DNA of 64,000 bases from an uncultured Saprospiraceae bacterium (GTDB lineage Bacteria; Bacteroidota; Bacteroidia; Chitinophagales; Saprospiraceae): the NCBI GenBank assembly GCA_937921825.1, contig CAKZVK010000073.1, forward strand, positions 1 to 64,000, given 5' to 3'. The position numbers and the translations under genes were made by a program. A model generated the notes under the pieces. That model had not been told where the DNA came from and did not search any database. It was given only the letters and a program-made list of their open reading frames with translations. Shown here piece after piece: positions 54,625-63,600 of this stretch. The first letter of the stretch is position 1. Each line of letters starts with the position of its first letter.

Positions 54625-54834
54625 TTAGTCTACTCGACTACCAGTCTTACTCACATAGAGGATAATCATCCCAAAAAAGATCAATAATAGCTTGATGACT
54701 AGACCGAAAGTTCTATTTATAGAAGAGGCGAAAGAAAGCATACTTAAGTCTAGTCCTACCAAGCTCAGAACTAAACCCAATATACCTATCAAGAACATTG
54801 AAAAGCCTAATAACGAGAGATATCCTTTTTTCAT
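54625..54834 (-). CDS. Small two-helix membrane protein
   Basis: The 69-residue product has two hydrophobic segments, LLGFSMFLIGILGLVLSLVGL and LVIKLLLIFFGMIILYV. They are joined by a short polar loop, with a basic N-terminus. No family is recognised. It is convergent with glnA and shares its terminator. The size, coding context and membrane pattern make it likely real. Confidence 0.6.
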   Translation of the reverse strand: MKKGYLSLLGFSMFLIGILGLVLSLVGLDLSMLSFASSINRTFGLVIKLLLIFFGMIILYVSKTGSRVD

Positions 54835-54992
54835 TTAACCTTGTTATGTTCTTTCTATTATGAAAGTAATGTTTGTGAAGACATTGTAATTTAATTCTTG
54901 GCCTTGATGAGGTTAGTCATTAAAGTATATTTTACCTTCATAATGTAATTCTAAGGCAAATAGATTAAATCCCATTGATTTTTAAAGACAAA

Positions 54993-55481
54993 ATGGAATT
55001 CAAGGACACATTCATGGCACATTACGTACCTCTATGTAATTATGCTAATTCCTTATTGCATAATGATCTCGTATCAGAAGATCTCGTGCAAGACGTATTT
55101 CTACACCTCTGGAAGAATAATAATCAACTCACGATCAATGGGACTTTGCAGTCTTTTCTATTTACTTCTGTCAAGAACAAGGTATTTGAATATTGCAGGT
55201 CCAAGAAGGCTTACAAGACAGCCCTTGAAAACTGGAAAGAAGTAGATAATGCAAAGGACGAATTGTCGTCAGAAAGTAATAAATACATGAGTTTAGAGGG
55301 CCTGAGTAGTTTACTCCGACATTTGCCTCCTAAATGCAGAAATGTGTTTGCACTCCACAAACTTAATGGACTATCTTACGCAGAAATAGCATCAAAAGAA
55401 GGTATTTCGATCAAAACCGTTGAGAACCATATGTTGAAAGCACTGAAAATATTGAGAACTGAATATGCCAAAGGCAGTTAA
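54993..55481 (+). CDS. ECF-type RNA polymerase sigma factor
   Basis: The ATG at 54993 gives 162 residues; an in-frame TTG at 54975 only adds MIFKDK. Region 2 reads ANSLLHNDLVSEDLVQDVFLHLWKN, and region 4 LSSLLRHLPPKCRNVFALHKLNGLSYAEIASKEGISIKTVENHMLKALKIL. The short sequence and the FecR gene 14 bases downstream make it a FecI-like sigma factor for the following receptor operon. Confidence 0.93.
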   Translation: MEFKDTFMAHYVPLCNYANSLLHNDLVSEDLVQDVFLHLWKNNNQLTINGTLQSFLFTSVKNKVFEYCRSKKAYKTALENWKEVDNAKDELSSESNKYMSLEGLSSLLRHLPPKCRNVFALHKLNGLSYAEIASKEGISIKTVENHMLKALKILRTEYAKGS

Positions 55482-55495
55482 AAGCAGACCTTATA

Positions 55496-56455
55496 ATGGA
55501 TATAGATAAAATATTATTACAAGTACTCAACGACAAAGCCTCTAAGGAAGAATATGAGGCATTGGAGGCTTGGAAAAAGGAATCAGCCGATAACATTGAA
55601 TTGCTTCAGCAGTTATCTCAAAAGGGTAGCCCTGAGACAAAGCCTTACAAACAATACGATAAGCACAAAGCTTGGAAGTTAGTAGAGGCACAGATGGACA
55701 GCAGTCCTCAACCAATCAAAAAGTCGAAGAAAAGCTCGAATGTATTGTGGTACTTACTAGGTATAATTTCTATTCTTGCTATAATCGGATACTTTGTATT
55801 AAACAATGAAAAAACACCAACCGTCTACAAAGCTGATAATGCGCTCTTAGCTTTTGAATTGCAAGACAAATCGAATATTTGGCTAAGAGATGGTGGATCT
55901 AGTCTAGAACTGAAATCTGATTTCGAATCAGAGAGAAGAGTGGCTCTCCAAGGGGAAGGCTTCTTTGACATCAGTCCTGATAAAGAAAGACCTTTCGTCA
56001 TTGAACTAAATGACAATGACTTTATCAAAGTCCTAGGAACTTCATTCAATGTAGTCAATCAACAAGACAAGTTTGAGATTGCTATCTATTCTGGAACAGT
56101 AGAATTCCATACTCTTAATAGAGTGATAACCTTACAAAAAGGAGATCAGGTTTCTAAAGTAATGGGATCTATCACTAAACATAAAATGACTCAGAATAAT
56201 CAGTTGAGTTGGAAGAATAAAGAGCTAGTCTTCGAGAATTCTGACTTCTCTAGTGTTATGTCAGCTTTGTCTAATCACTATGGTGTTCAGTTCAAACTTG
56301 ATGACCAAACTGTTAATCTGGCTAACTGCTCTATACGTACGCGATTCTCTAATGAGACCATCAACCAAGTCTTAGAAGAATTAGCTAGCCATATGAACTT
56401 CAACTATGCTATAGCTAACCAAGAAGTTACGATCTCGAATTTAACTTGCCAATAG
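55496..56455 (+). CDS. FecR-family anti-sigma regulator
   Basis: The 319-residue protein has a cytoplasmic N-terminus, one membrane helix (WYLLGIISILAIIGYFVL), a FecR domain (VALQGEGFFDISPDKERPFVIELND, VLGTSFNVVN) and a C-terminal DUF4974 (FSSVMSALSNHYGVQFKL, INQVLEELASHMNFNY). It should hold or activate the upstream sigma factor in response to ligand binding at the downstream TonB receptor, whose STN domain is the expected contact. The receptor gene begins 7 bases after its stop. Confidence 0.93.
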   Translation: MDIDKILLQVLNDKASKEEYEALEAWKKESADNIELLQQLSQKGSPETKPYKQYDKHKAWKLVEAQMDSSPQPIKKSKKSSNVLWYLLGIISILAIIGYFVLNNEKTPTVYKADNALLAFELQDKSNIWLRDGGSSLELKSDFESERRVALQGEGFFDISPDKERPFVIELNDNDFIKVLGTSFNVVNQQDKFEIAIYSGTVEFHTLNRVITLQKGDQVSKVMGSITKHKMTQNNQLSWKNKELVFENSDFSSVMSALSNHYGVQFKLDDQTVNLANCSIRTRFSNETINQVLEELASHMNFNYAIANQEVTISNLTCQ

Positions 56456-56462
56456 TCCTCGC

Positions 56463-59066
56463 ATGATCAGGAGAGTACATGTACTAGTATGTGCTGTATT
56501 CTTATCAGTAAACTTGCTGGCTCAAGAGAATGCTGATCTGCCTACTTTGAAATTTGATAGTCTTCAGGTCACCTTAGAAAGTGCCATTAAAAGCATAGAA
56601 AATCAAAGCGATTTTTTCTGCTCATACAACCCTCTCACAGTAGACTTATCAGATCAACTCCTACTTACGAGAACACAAATCCCTTTAGCTCGACTCATTG
56701 AGACTATTGAAGAGCAACTCGAAATAGAAGTCCAGATCAATCAATCAAGTAACAAACTACAGTTCTTCTCCAAGCAAAAGAGGATCATATCTGGTATCAT
56801 TTCAGATGAGGCTAGTGGAGAGTCATTACAAGCAGTAGCGGTCTATCACACTAGCTCCAGCGGCACATATTCTAATGAGGAAGGCTACTACAGTCTGAGA
56901 ATAACAGAGGAGGTTGACAGCCTCTTTGTAAGCTATCTAGGTTATAAAACCAAAGCGATAGCCGTCCAAAATCTACTAGGCAGCAGCTTGAATATCTCTA
57001 TAACCTCAGACAATGAATTGACCACAGTTATTATTAGTGATACTATCAGATCACTGAATGATCTCTCTAATCCTACACCAATGGATTATAGGCCCGAAAG
57101 TCCCATTACGGGTATCGGAGGAAGGAGTGACCTCCTCTCAAGTGTAAGATTTATTCCCGGCGTCTCCGTAGGCTCTGAGGCACAGAATGGATTTACAGTA
57201 CGAGGTGGAGGCCCTGATCAAAACATTATACTTATAGATGGATTACCAATCTATGAAGCCAGTCACCTAGGAGGGTTGTCGTCTATATTCAGTTCTGAAA
57301 CTATCAAGCATGCCGACCTATATAAAGGAGATATTCCAGCACGGTTCGGAGGTAAATTAAGTTCAGCATTGGATATACGTCTGAAAGATGGCAATAGAAA
57401 TACCGTAAACCGTTCAGCCTCTCTGAACTTTGAGAACTTGAAAGGATTTATAGAAGGACCCATCTCTCCCAAAACCTCTATTATGCTAAATGGCCGCATT
57501 AGCATCGTAGGATTATATGCTAATGCATTACTCCCTAAAAGTTCTGGTTTTGTTGATACGGAATTCTCATATAATGATTTCTATTCTAAGCTATCACATT
57601 GGTTTTCTCCTTCTAATCGCATCAGTTTTACAGTTTATTCAGGGAGAGATGACATACGGTTAGAAAGGGAGAAAATTGATCAAGCAGAACTTTCGTTCAT
57701 TGATCTGAATGAAGTAAAATGGAAAAATCGCCTGTTTGCTATAAACTACAATGTTGCCCTTAGTGATAAGGTTTTCTTGCATTCTAAGATAGGCGTTTCC
57801 ACTTTTGACTTTGACTCTAGATCAGCTAATAGTGTTACCAGTATTCAGGATCAAAGTAATTCTAAACTAGATGTCAATGCCATTTCTCAACAGTCTGACA
57901 GAATAGCACAAGTTGCCTTAGACTACTTTGGTTCTAGGATAGGAAAATTTAATTTTGGTGCAGGCATAATTAATCATAGTAGTGCACCTTCTATACTGGA
58001 AGCAAACACTTGTTTAGATCCATTCGAGAGAGTAGCGGACTCCACTTATCTTTCCAATGAGGCTTTCTGTTACATAGAAAACACCTTGGACCTTACTTCA
58101 AATTGGACTCTGAAATCCGGCTTACGTTACAACTACTTTTTTGGTCTCGAAGATGTAAGCTATAACTATTTTCAACCGAGAGTGAATTTGAAATATTCAA
58201 GATCTCGAAACCAAATCAACTTTTCTTATTCGAGTATGAGCCAGTTTTTGCATCTGCTTGTTAATCCTAGCTCTGGTCTACCTAGTGACCTTTGGGTACC
58301 AAGTACAAGTCGAGTTGCTCCAGAATCTTCGCAACTCTTTTCTAGTACCTATAAATACATCTCATCAAAAACATGGTCATTGCAGATAGGAGCATTTTAT
58401 AATCTCTACGACAACTTGATTGCCTACAGAAATCCCTATGAGATCATCCAGGCTATTGTTACTGACCACCCCGTCTTCAATAGAGATACTGATGAGAAAA
58501 ATTGGGAAGATCGGGTGGAAATAGGCAGGGGCAGAGCTTACGGTTTGGAGTTTCAATTTAACTATGAAAGAGGCAGGTTTACCTACCTTCTAGGATATAC
58601 ACTGAGTAGGTCAGAAAGGACATTTAAGTTCTACGCTAACGAGCCAGAAATTACTTACCCCTATAAATATGACCGACCCCATAATATATCCAGCTACCTA
58701 GAATATAGATTCGATGAAAATCATAAACTCTTTGCAAGCTGGGTATTCGGTAATGGAAACCTGTGGACATTAGCAGAGTCTGCCATTCCAGACATTGAAG
58801 GCAATCCAATACTGGATGAAAGAGGACGGAACAACATAAGACTTTCAAATTACCACAAATTGAATCTTGGATACTCAGTCAGAAGAGAACAAGCTAATGG
58901 TAATTACTTTGAATATACCTTAGGTATACATAATGCCTACAATAATCGTAATCCTTTTTTTAGCTACATAGAGGAGCAACCTGCTGGATCTAATCCTCCA
59001 ATAGCTGTAAAAGAGGTATCTCTTTACCCAATCTTCCCTCAAATTAATGTCAAGTACTCTTGGTAG
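56463..59066 (+). CDS. TonB-dependent receptor with STN signalling domain
   Basis: The 867-residue protein has a signal peptide (MIRRVHVLVCAVFLSVNLLAQ) and an STN domain (residues about 26-105, LKFDSLQVTLESAIKSIENQSDFFCSYNP). A CarboxypepD_reg-like domain follows (SGIISDEASGESLQAVAVYH). Next is the plug (RFIPGVSVGSEAQNGFTVRGGGPDQNIILIDGLPIYEASHLGG), then a barrel ending PQINVKYSW. With the sigma and FecR genes it forms a cell-surface signalling unit. The DUF4249 lipoprotein downstream is the usual partner. The ligand is unknown; iron chelates or peptides are possible. Confidence 0.92.
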   Translation: MIRRVHVLVCAVFLSVNLLAQENADLPTLKFDSLQVTLESAIKSIENQSDFFCSYNPLTVDLSDQLLLTRTQIPLARLIETIEEQLEIEVQINQSSNKLQFFSKQKRIISGIISDEASGESLQAVAVYHTSSSGTYSNEEGYYSLRITEEVDSLFVSYLGYKTKAIAVQNLLGSSLNISITSDNELTTVIISDTIRSLNDLSNPTPMDYRPESPITGIGGRSDLLSSVRFIPGVSVGSEAQNGFTVRGGGPDQNIILIDGLPIYEASHLGGLSSIFSSETIKHADLYKGDIPARFGGKLSSALDIRLKDGNRNTVNRSASLNFENLKGFIEGPISPKTSIMLNGRISIVGLYANALLPKSSGFVDTEFSYNDFYSKLSHWFSPSNRISFTVYSGRDDIRLEREKIDQAELSFIDLNEVKWKNRLFAINYNVALSDKVFLHSKIGVSTFDFDSRSANSVTSIQDQSNSKLDVNAISQQSDRIAQVALDYFGSRIGKFNFGAGIINHSSAPSILEANTCLDPFERVADSTYLSNEAFCYIENTLDLTSNWTLKSGLRYNYFFGLEDVSYNYFQPRVNLKYSRSRNQINFSYSSMSQFLHLLVNPSSGLPSDLWVPSTSRVAPESSQLFSSTYKYISSKTWSLQIGAFYNLYDNLIAYRNPYEIIQAIVTDHPVFNRDTDEKNWEDRVEIGRGRAYGLEFQFNYERGRFTYLLGYTLSRSERTFKFYANEPEITYPYKYDRPHNISSYLEYRFDENHKLFASWVFGNGNLWTLAESAIPDIEGNPILDERGRNNIRLSNYHKLNLGYSVRREQANGNYFEYTLGIHNAYNNRNPFFSYIEEQPAGSNPPIAVKEVSLYPIFPQINVKYSW

Positions 59067-59076
59067 TACACAGAGT

Positions 59077-59084
59077 TATATTTG
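59077..59084 (+). promoter_or_regulatory. Possible internal -7 element before the DUF4249 gene
   Basis: TATATTTG at 59077-59084 is an exact TAnnTTTG match in the 57-base gap. The nearest TTG (59060-59062) is too close for standard -33 spacing. It may allow some separate transcription of the lipoprotein gene. Confidence 0.3.
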
Positions 59085-59123
59085 TAATAGTCTGACATTA
59101 ACGCTATATTAGTGTATCAAGCG

Positions 59124-60065
59124 ATGCGATACAACTTTTACATATTACTTATCTTAGCTTTCTCAGCCTGTGAAACTGAAATTCAGGTGGACCAAAGTGA
59201 GTACAAGCCCTTTGTAGTTGTAAATTCTATAGTATCTGCTGATTCAATGTGGGTCGTTCAATTAAACTACTCTAAGTCCATTTTTGACAATAGTGACTTC
59301 AAGCCCGTAGAAAACGCCTCTGTGCATATTGCGGTAATGGCAGACACCGACTCTAACGTAGATGAGGAAATTCAATCTTTCTACCTACAACATGAAGGCA
59401 ATGGTCGATATACTAGATCTAATAGACCTGCAGAGGGAAGAAACTACCAGCTGACAGTAGAAGTAGATGAAGAAGTCATTACAGCACGTACTTATGTGCC
59501 CAAGGTATTGCATGCCTCAGCAGAAGTAATAGAACTTACCCCAGACTCTAAGCATATTTCTATAGAAGTAATAGAAGATGAAGCAAGAGAAAACTTCTAT
59601 GCTTATGAACTGTTACCAATCGTAGAAGATAAAACAGAACTTGATCAAACAGAGGCTCTAGGTGGAGGTGATTCTGATACGAACAATGATGCAGCCAGTT
59701 CTACAGAAGAGGCTAATTTCACTCAGCAATTTGGAAAGTTTAATGGTTTTAAGGGAGCAGTGCCTGCTCAAAGTGATCAATCAGGATCTATAATTGTTGA
59801 TCTAGATAATATTACAATTAGATCAGATCAATCAAGTACTTCTACTCTGCCAGGTGGAGATACAAGCTCATCTTCAAATGCTTCAAACAAATACACCTTG
59901 AAAGTATGGGCAGTATCTATAGATTATTACAACTATCTCATCAGTGTACAAGAAAGCAGTCTTCCAGATAGCGAAAAGACTTTCTATAACTACCATACCA
60001 ATATCACTAATGGTGGAGGTATTTTCGCTGGATACAATCTAGAAGAAATTCTAATCGAATTCTAA
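59124..60065 (+). CDS. DUF4249-family lipoprotein
   Basis: The ATG at 59124 gives 313 residues and puts the signal peptide at the start (MRYNFYILLILAFSAC, lipobox AFSAC). GTG at 59112 is an alternative. The N-terminal part has the DUF4249 pattern: EYKPFVVVNSIVSADSMWVVQLNYSKSIFD, YTRSNRPAEGRNYQLTVEVDEEVITARTYVP. A Ser/Thr/Asp-rich stretch lies at about residues 180-265. In Bacteroidota this family follows TonB receptors and likely helps capture the ligand at the cell surface. Confidence 0.85.
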   Translation: MRYNFYILLILAFSACETEIQVDQSEYKPFVVVNSIVSADSMWVVQLNYSKSIFDNSDFKPVENASVHIAVMADTDSNVDEEIQSFYLQHEGNGRYTRSNRPAEGRNYQLTVEVDEEVITARTYVPKVLHASAEVIELTPDSKHISIEVIEDEARENFYAYELLPIVEDKTELDQTEALGGGDSDTNNDAASSTEEANFTQQFGKFNGFKGAVPAQSDQSGSIIVDLDNITIRSDQSSTSTLPGGDTSSSSNASNKYTLKVWAVSIDYYNYLISVQESSLPDSEKTFYNYHTNITNGGGIFAGYNLEEILIEF

Positions 60066-60365
60066 GCGGTTCCGCCGAAAAATTTTCCCTTTCAATCCAA
60101 CCCTTTTACTTTTAAGTTCTGGTGTATCACACCACAACTAACCTTTAGTCAAAATCTTATTATTTCTGTTAGTCTGACCGTATAAATATGCAGGCGTATT
60201 TGAAAGTCATACAAAGATCAGTTTGCCTCTAATCATTAGGTATCGGACCTTTGATTCCCAGTTTGATTTTACTCTGCTATGCGAAATGCTAAGACGAGCC
60301 TAAACCCAAAAAATATCTAGGCCATCCCTAAGAAAAGGCTCTAATAGTAATTAGAAATTAGGCAC
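60066..60365. other. 300-bp gap without a recognisable gene
   Basis: No supported ORF, RNA gene or promoter consensus was seen. A small inverted repeat, TGGTGT-ATC-ACACCA, lies near 60121-60136, and GCGG...CCGC stands just after the DUF4249 stop. The gap separates two convergent genes, so termination is its likely use. Confidence 0.4.
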
Positions 60366-61766
60366 TTATAAATGTATAACCTCGCCGTATGCCGCTGCTG
60401 AAGCTTCCATAACTGCTTCACTCATAGTTGGATGCGGATGGACTGCCTTGAGTAACTCATGTCCTGTCGTCTCTAGATTCATAGCAGCTACTATTTCTGC
60501 TATCATCTCAGTCACATTGCTACCTATCATATGAGCTCCAAGAAGTTCACCATATTTAGCATCATAAACCATCTTGACAAAACCTTCTTTTGCTCCAGAG
60601 GCACTGGCCTTACCAGATGCTGAGAAAGGAAACTTACCGACTTTTAGTTCATGCCCTGCCTCCTTAGCTTGAGCCTCTGTCATACCGACACTAGCTACCT
60701 CAGGTACGCAATAAGTACATGAAGGGATAATATTATAGTTAATAGGACGGACATCCATTCCTGAGATTTTCTCTACACAAGTAATCCCTTCTGCAGTAGC
60801 AACGTGGGCTAGGGCAGGTGTATCTAACACATCTCCTATGGCATAAATGCCTGGGACTCCTGTGTTGTAGAATTCATCGACCTGAATTCTTCCAGCCTTA
60901 TCCTTTTTGATTCCAAGGGCCTCTAGGCCTATGTCTTCTGTGTTAGGCATGACACCTGTAGCACTGAGGACGACGTCACATTTTATTTCTTCGATCTTTT
61001 CGGTCTTACGATTGAGGACTTTGACCACGATCTCTTTGCCAGATATATCCACTTCTTGTACAGCAGTATTACCGAGGACATTAACGCCATATTTCTTGAA
61101 GACCTTACCGAGTTCTTTGGACACATCCTTATCCTCTCTAGGTAGTAGTCCTTGCTCTAAGTACTCTACTACTGTCACCTCAGTACCTACTGAATTATAG
61201 AAATAGGCAAACTCTACACCTATAGCGCCAGCACCTATAACTACCATTCTCTTAGGTTGTTTCTTCATAGTCATTGCCTTTCTGTAGCCAATGACTTTCT
61301 CTCCATCTATAGGAATATTAGGCAAGGCTCTTGATCTGGCTCCTGTCGCTACTATGATGTTGTCAGCGGCATATTCTTTTCTAGATCCTTCTTTATCTGT
61401 GACCACAACTTTCTTGCCCCTTGCAAGCTTTCCATCACCCTCTATTACTGTGATCTTATTCTTTTTCATTAAGAATTGAATCCCTTTGCTCATTCCATCT
61501 GCTACCCCTCGACTACGATTGATCATTCCATCAAAATCTGCTTTGGCAGACTTAACAGAAATACCGTAATCGGCAGCATGGTTTATATAATTGAATACTT
61601 GTGCTGATTTAAGTAGCGCTTTAGTAGGAATACAGCCCCAGTTAAGGCAGATACCTCCTAGGTTCTCTCTTTCTACGATAGCTACCTTCATTCCTAACTG
61701 AGAAGCTCTAATAGCTGCAGGATAACCACCTGGTCCACTCCCCAATACGATCAAGTCAAAGTTCAT
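60366..61766 (-). CDS. lpdA: Dihydrolipoyl dehydrogenase (E3)
   Basis: The 466-residue flavoprotein starts LIVLGSGPGGYPAAIRA and has the redox disulfide in GGICLNWGCIPTKALL, the NAD-binding VVIGAGAIGVEFA, the FAD motif YAIGDVL and the C-terminal active-site HPHPTMSEA. It reoxidises lipoamide in the pyruvate and 2-oxoglutarate dehydrogenase complexes or the glycine cleavage system. No E1 or E2 gene is adjacent. Confidence 0.95.
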   Translation of the reverse strand: MNFDLIVLGSGPGGYPAAIRASQLGMKVAIVERENLGGICLNWGCIPTKALLKSAQVFNYINHAADYGISVKSAKADFDGMINRSRGVADGMSKGIQFLMKKNKITVIEGDGKLARGKKVVVTDKEGSRKEYAADNIIVATGARSRALPNIPIDGEKVIGYRKAMTMKKQPKRMVVIGAGAIGVEFAYFYNSVGTEVTVVEYLEQGLLPREDKDVSKELGKVFKKYGVNVLGNTAVQEVDISGKEIVVKVLNRKTEKIEEIKCDVVLSATGVMPNTEDIGLEALGIKKDKAGRIQVDEFYNTGVPGIYAIGDVLDTPALAHVATAEGITCVEKISGMDVRPINYNIIPSCTYCVPEVASVGMTEAQAKEAGHELKVGKFPFSASGKASASGAKEGFVKMVYDAKYGELLGAHMIGSNVTEMIAEIVAAMNLETTGHELLKAVHPHPTMSEAVMEASAAAYGEVIHL

Positions 61767-61831
61767 TTCTTTAAAATTTTGTGCAAATATAACCTTCTAG
61801 CTCTACAACCTATTCAGAAGTCATAATGTTA

Positions 61832-62995
61832 TTAGAAGGTCTGGAATCTGGCAATACCATTTCTGAAGTCTCTGACCTCTAAGAACATGTCCTTGACTAT
61901 CATTTCTCCTTGAAGATTAATAAATCCGACACCTCTCTGGTCTATGACACGAGCTCTATCGTCATGAAAGTCCCAAGTCAGTACAAATCTAGGCTTGATT
62001 ACTTCTTTCCCTTTATCATCTAGAAAGCCCCAAAATTCATTGACCTGAAAAGCAAGTCGATTACTTGAGAATCTATTGAGTAAGTTGTATTTAGCCTGAG
62101 TCAAGGTGTTACCATTCTTATCTAGTAGCCCCCATTTACTGCCTTCCTTGTACTTCCAAGTCTTATTTCCTACATAATCCACTTTGGTGTAGGGGAGAAC
62201 TTTTTCAGACCGTAGTTCTTCATCAATTAGAACATAGCTATTACCATCGTGTACAATGGTCCTATCATAGTGAAAATCAGAAGCTTTGTAGAAATAGGCC
62301 TTATTAAGAGGCTTAAGATTAGTTGCATTTAGATAGGTGTACTGACCATTTTGTTTGACCTTTAGTATATTATTAGACGGGGAATAGACTCTATCATAAT
62401 TATAAGGCAGGAGTACTTCTTTCGTTGTAATATCCGTAATACCATATGAGCTGGCCTGGACGCCAATGAAGGTATTATTATCCAGGAGTTTAATGCTAGA
62501 GTATTCTAGAGGGATGACCAGCACTGCTTTCTTATTGACTATGCCTTTAAGATTGCCCTCACCAACTACAACATAATCTCCAAGATATTCTCCATAAGTC
62601 TCATACTGCATTGTATCCACTATGGAACCCATCTCATCAATGAGTAACCAGTTGTTATCAAAATCCTGAACGAAGGTTCTCTGCGAGGAAAAATTCTGAG
62701 CCTGCTTGTATTTAAAATCTACAACCTGCTGACCTCTATCATCTAAGTACCCCCATTTGCCCTCATAGTTAGCGGCGACTCTATTATCCCATACGTCTTT
62801 GACATCATCATAGACAGGCTTTATCACAACCTGACCTGCTTCATTGATAAAACCCCATTTATGTTCTGGGACTTCATAATCTTCGAAATATTCTTTTTCA
62901 ATTGCAGAAGCAGTGGAGCTGACAGCACCGTCCTCCCTACAACCACCTAAGACTATAAAACCAAGCAATAAGACAAGTAGGATGAATCTATTCAT
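61832..62995 (-). CDS. WG-repeat lipoprotein
   Basis: I chose the ATG at 62995 (387 residues). The MNRFILLVLLLGFIVLGGC lipoprotein signal starts there, and the longer frame adds only nine residues. The mature part is a series of WG repeats: KWGFINEAGQVVIKPVYDDV, KWGYLDDRGQQVVDFKY, KWGLLDKNGNTLTQAKY, FWGFLDDKGKEVIKPRF and similar. Function of these beta-rich repeats is unknown; binding at the cell surface is plausible. It diverges from coaD. Confidence 0.85.
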   Translation of the reverse strand: MNRFILLVLLLGFIVLGGCREDGAVSSTASAIEKEYFEDYEVPEHKWGFINEAGQVVIKPVYDDVKDVWDNRVAANYEGKWGYLDDRGQQVVDFKYKQAQNFSSQRTFVQDFDNNWLLIDEMGSIVDTMQYETYGEYLGDYVVVGEGNLKGIVNKKAVLVIPLEYSSIKLLDNNTFIGVQASSYGITDITTKEVLLPYNYDRVYSPSNNILKVKQNGQYTYLNATNLKPLNKAYFYKASDFHYDRTIVHDGNSYVLIDEELRSEKVLPYTKVDYVGNKTWKYKEGSKWGLLDKNGNTLTQAKYNLLNRFSSNRLAFQVNEFWGFLDDKGKEVIKPRFVLTWDFHDDRARVIDQRGVGFINLQGEMIVKDMFLEVRDFRNGIARFQTF

Positions 62996-63110
62996 AAGCA
63001 GAATGAAGGAATGTCTAAGCAATAAGGATAAAGAAATTCATTGCTGCACAACATATCAAATAATGAATAAAATTGTACATATATTAGCAAAATATTCATA
63101 TGAAAAACTC

Positions 63111-63590
63111 ATGAAGATTGCCATTTTTCCTGGTTCATTCGACCCCATTACTATAGGACATATAGATCTAATAGAAAGAACAATTCCGCTATTCGACAAG
63201 GTCATAATTTCTATAGGTCAGAATAGTCAGAAGAAATATCTTTTTACGCTGAAGCAAAGACAAAAGTGGCTCAATAAAATCGCGGCAAAACATAAGACTG
63301 TAGAGGTAGATACTTACAAAGGCCTTACTGTCAATTTCGCAAAGAAAAAAAAGGCAAAGTACTTAATCAGAGGACTGAGAAATGCCTCAGATTTCGACTA
63401 TGAAAAAACGATCTCCCAACTCAACAATATCATAGGTGAAGGGCTAGAGACCATCTTCTTTATAGCACAGCCAGGCTATAGTCATATCAGTAGCACAATA
63501 GTCAGAGAAATAATAAAAGGTAAGGGGGATGTAAGTTCATTTGTTCCTGACCTCATCTATAAAGACATAAAATCTAAATACTACAAATAA
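63111..63590 (+). CDS. coaD: Pantetheine-phosphate adenylyltransferase
   Basis: The ATG at 63111 gives 159 residues, the usual size; the upstream open frame is antisense to the WG-repeat gene. Motifs are AIFPGSFDPITIGHIDLIER, IRGLRNASDFDYEKTISQLN and YSHISSTIVREI. It adenylates 4'-phosphopantetheine to dephospho-CoA, the step before CoaE. The pruA start follows 10 bases after its stop. Confidence 0.96.
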   Translation: MKIAIFPGSFDPITIGHIDLIERTIPLFDKVIISIGQNSQKKYLFTLKQRQKWLNKIAAKHKTVEVDTYKGLTVNFAKKKKAKYLIRGLRNASDFDYEKTISQLNNIIGEGLETIFFIAQPGYSHISSTIVREIIKGKGDVSSFVPDLIYKDIKSKYYK

Positions 63591-63600
63591 AAAAGTCCCA

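Noticed and set aside
62913-63110. Long N-terminal extension of CoaD
   Set aside because: CoaD starts at its nucleotide-binding motif; the extension overlaps the divergent lipoprotein gene.
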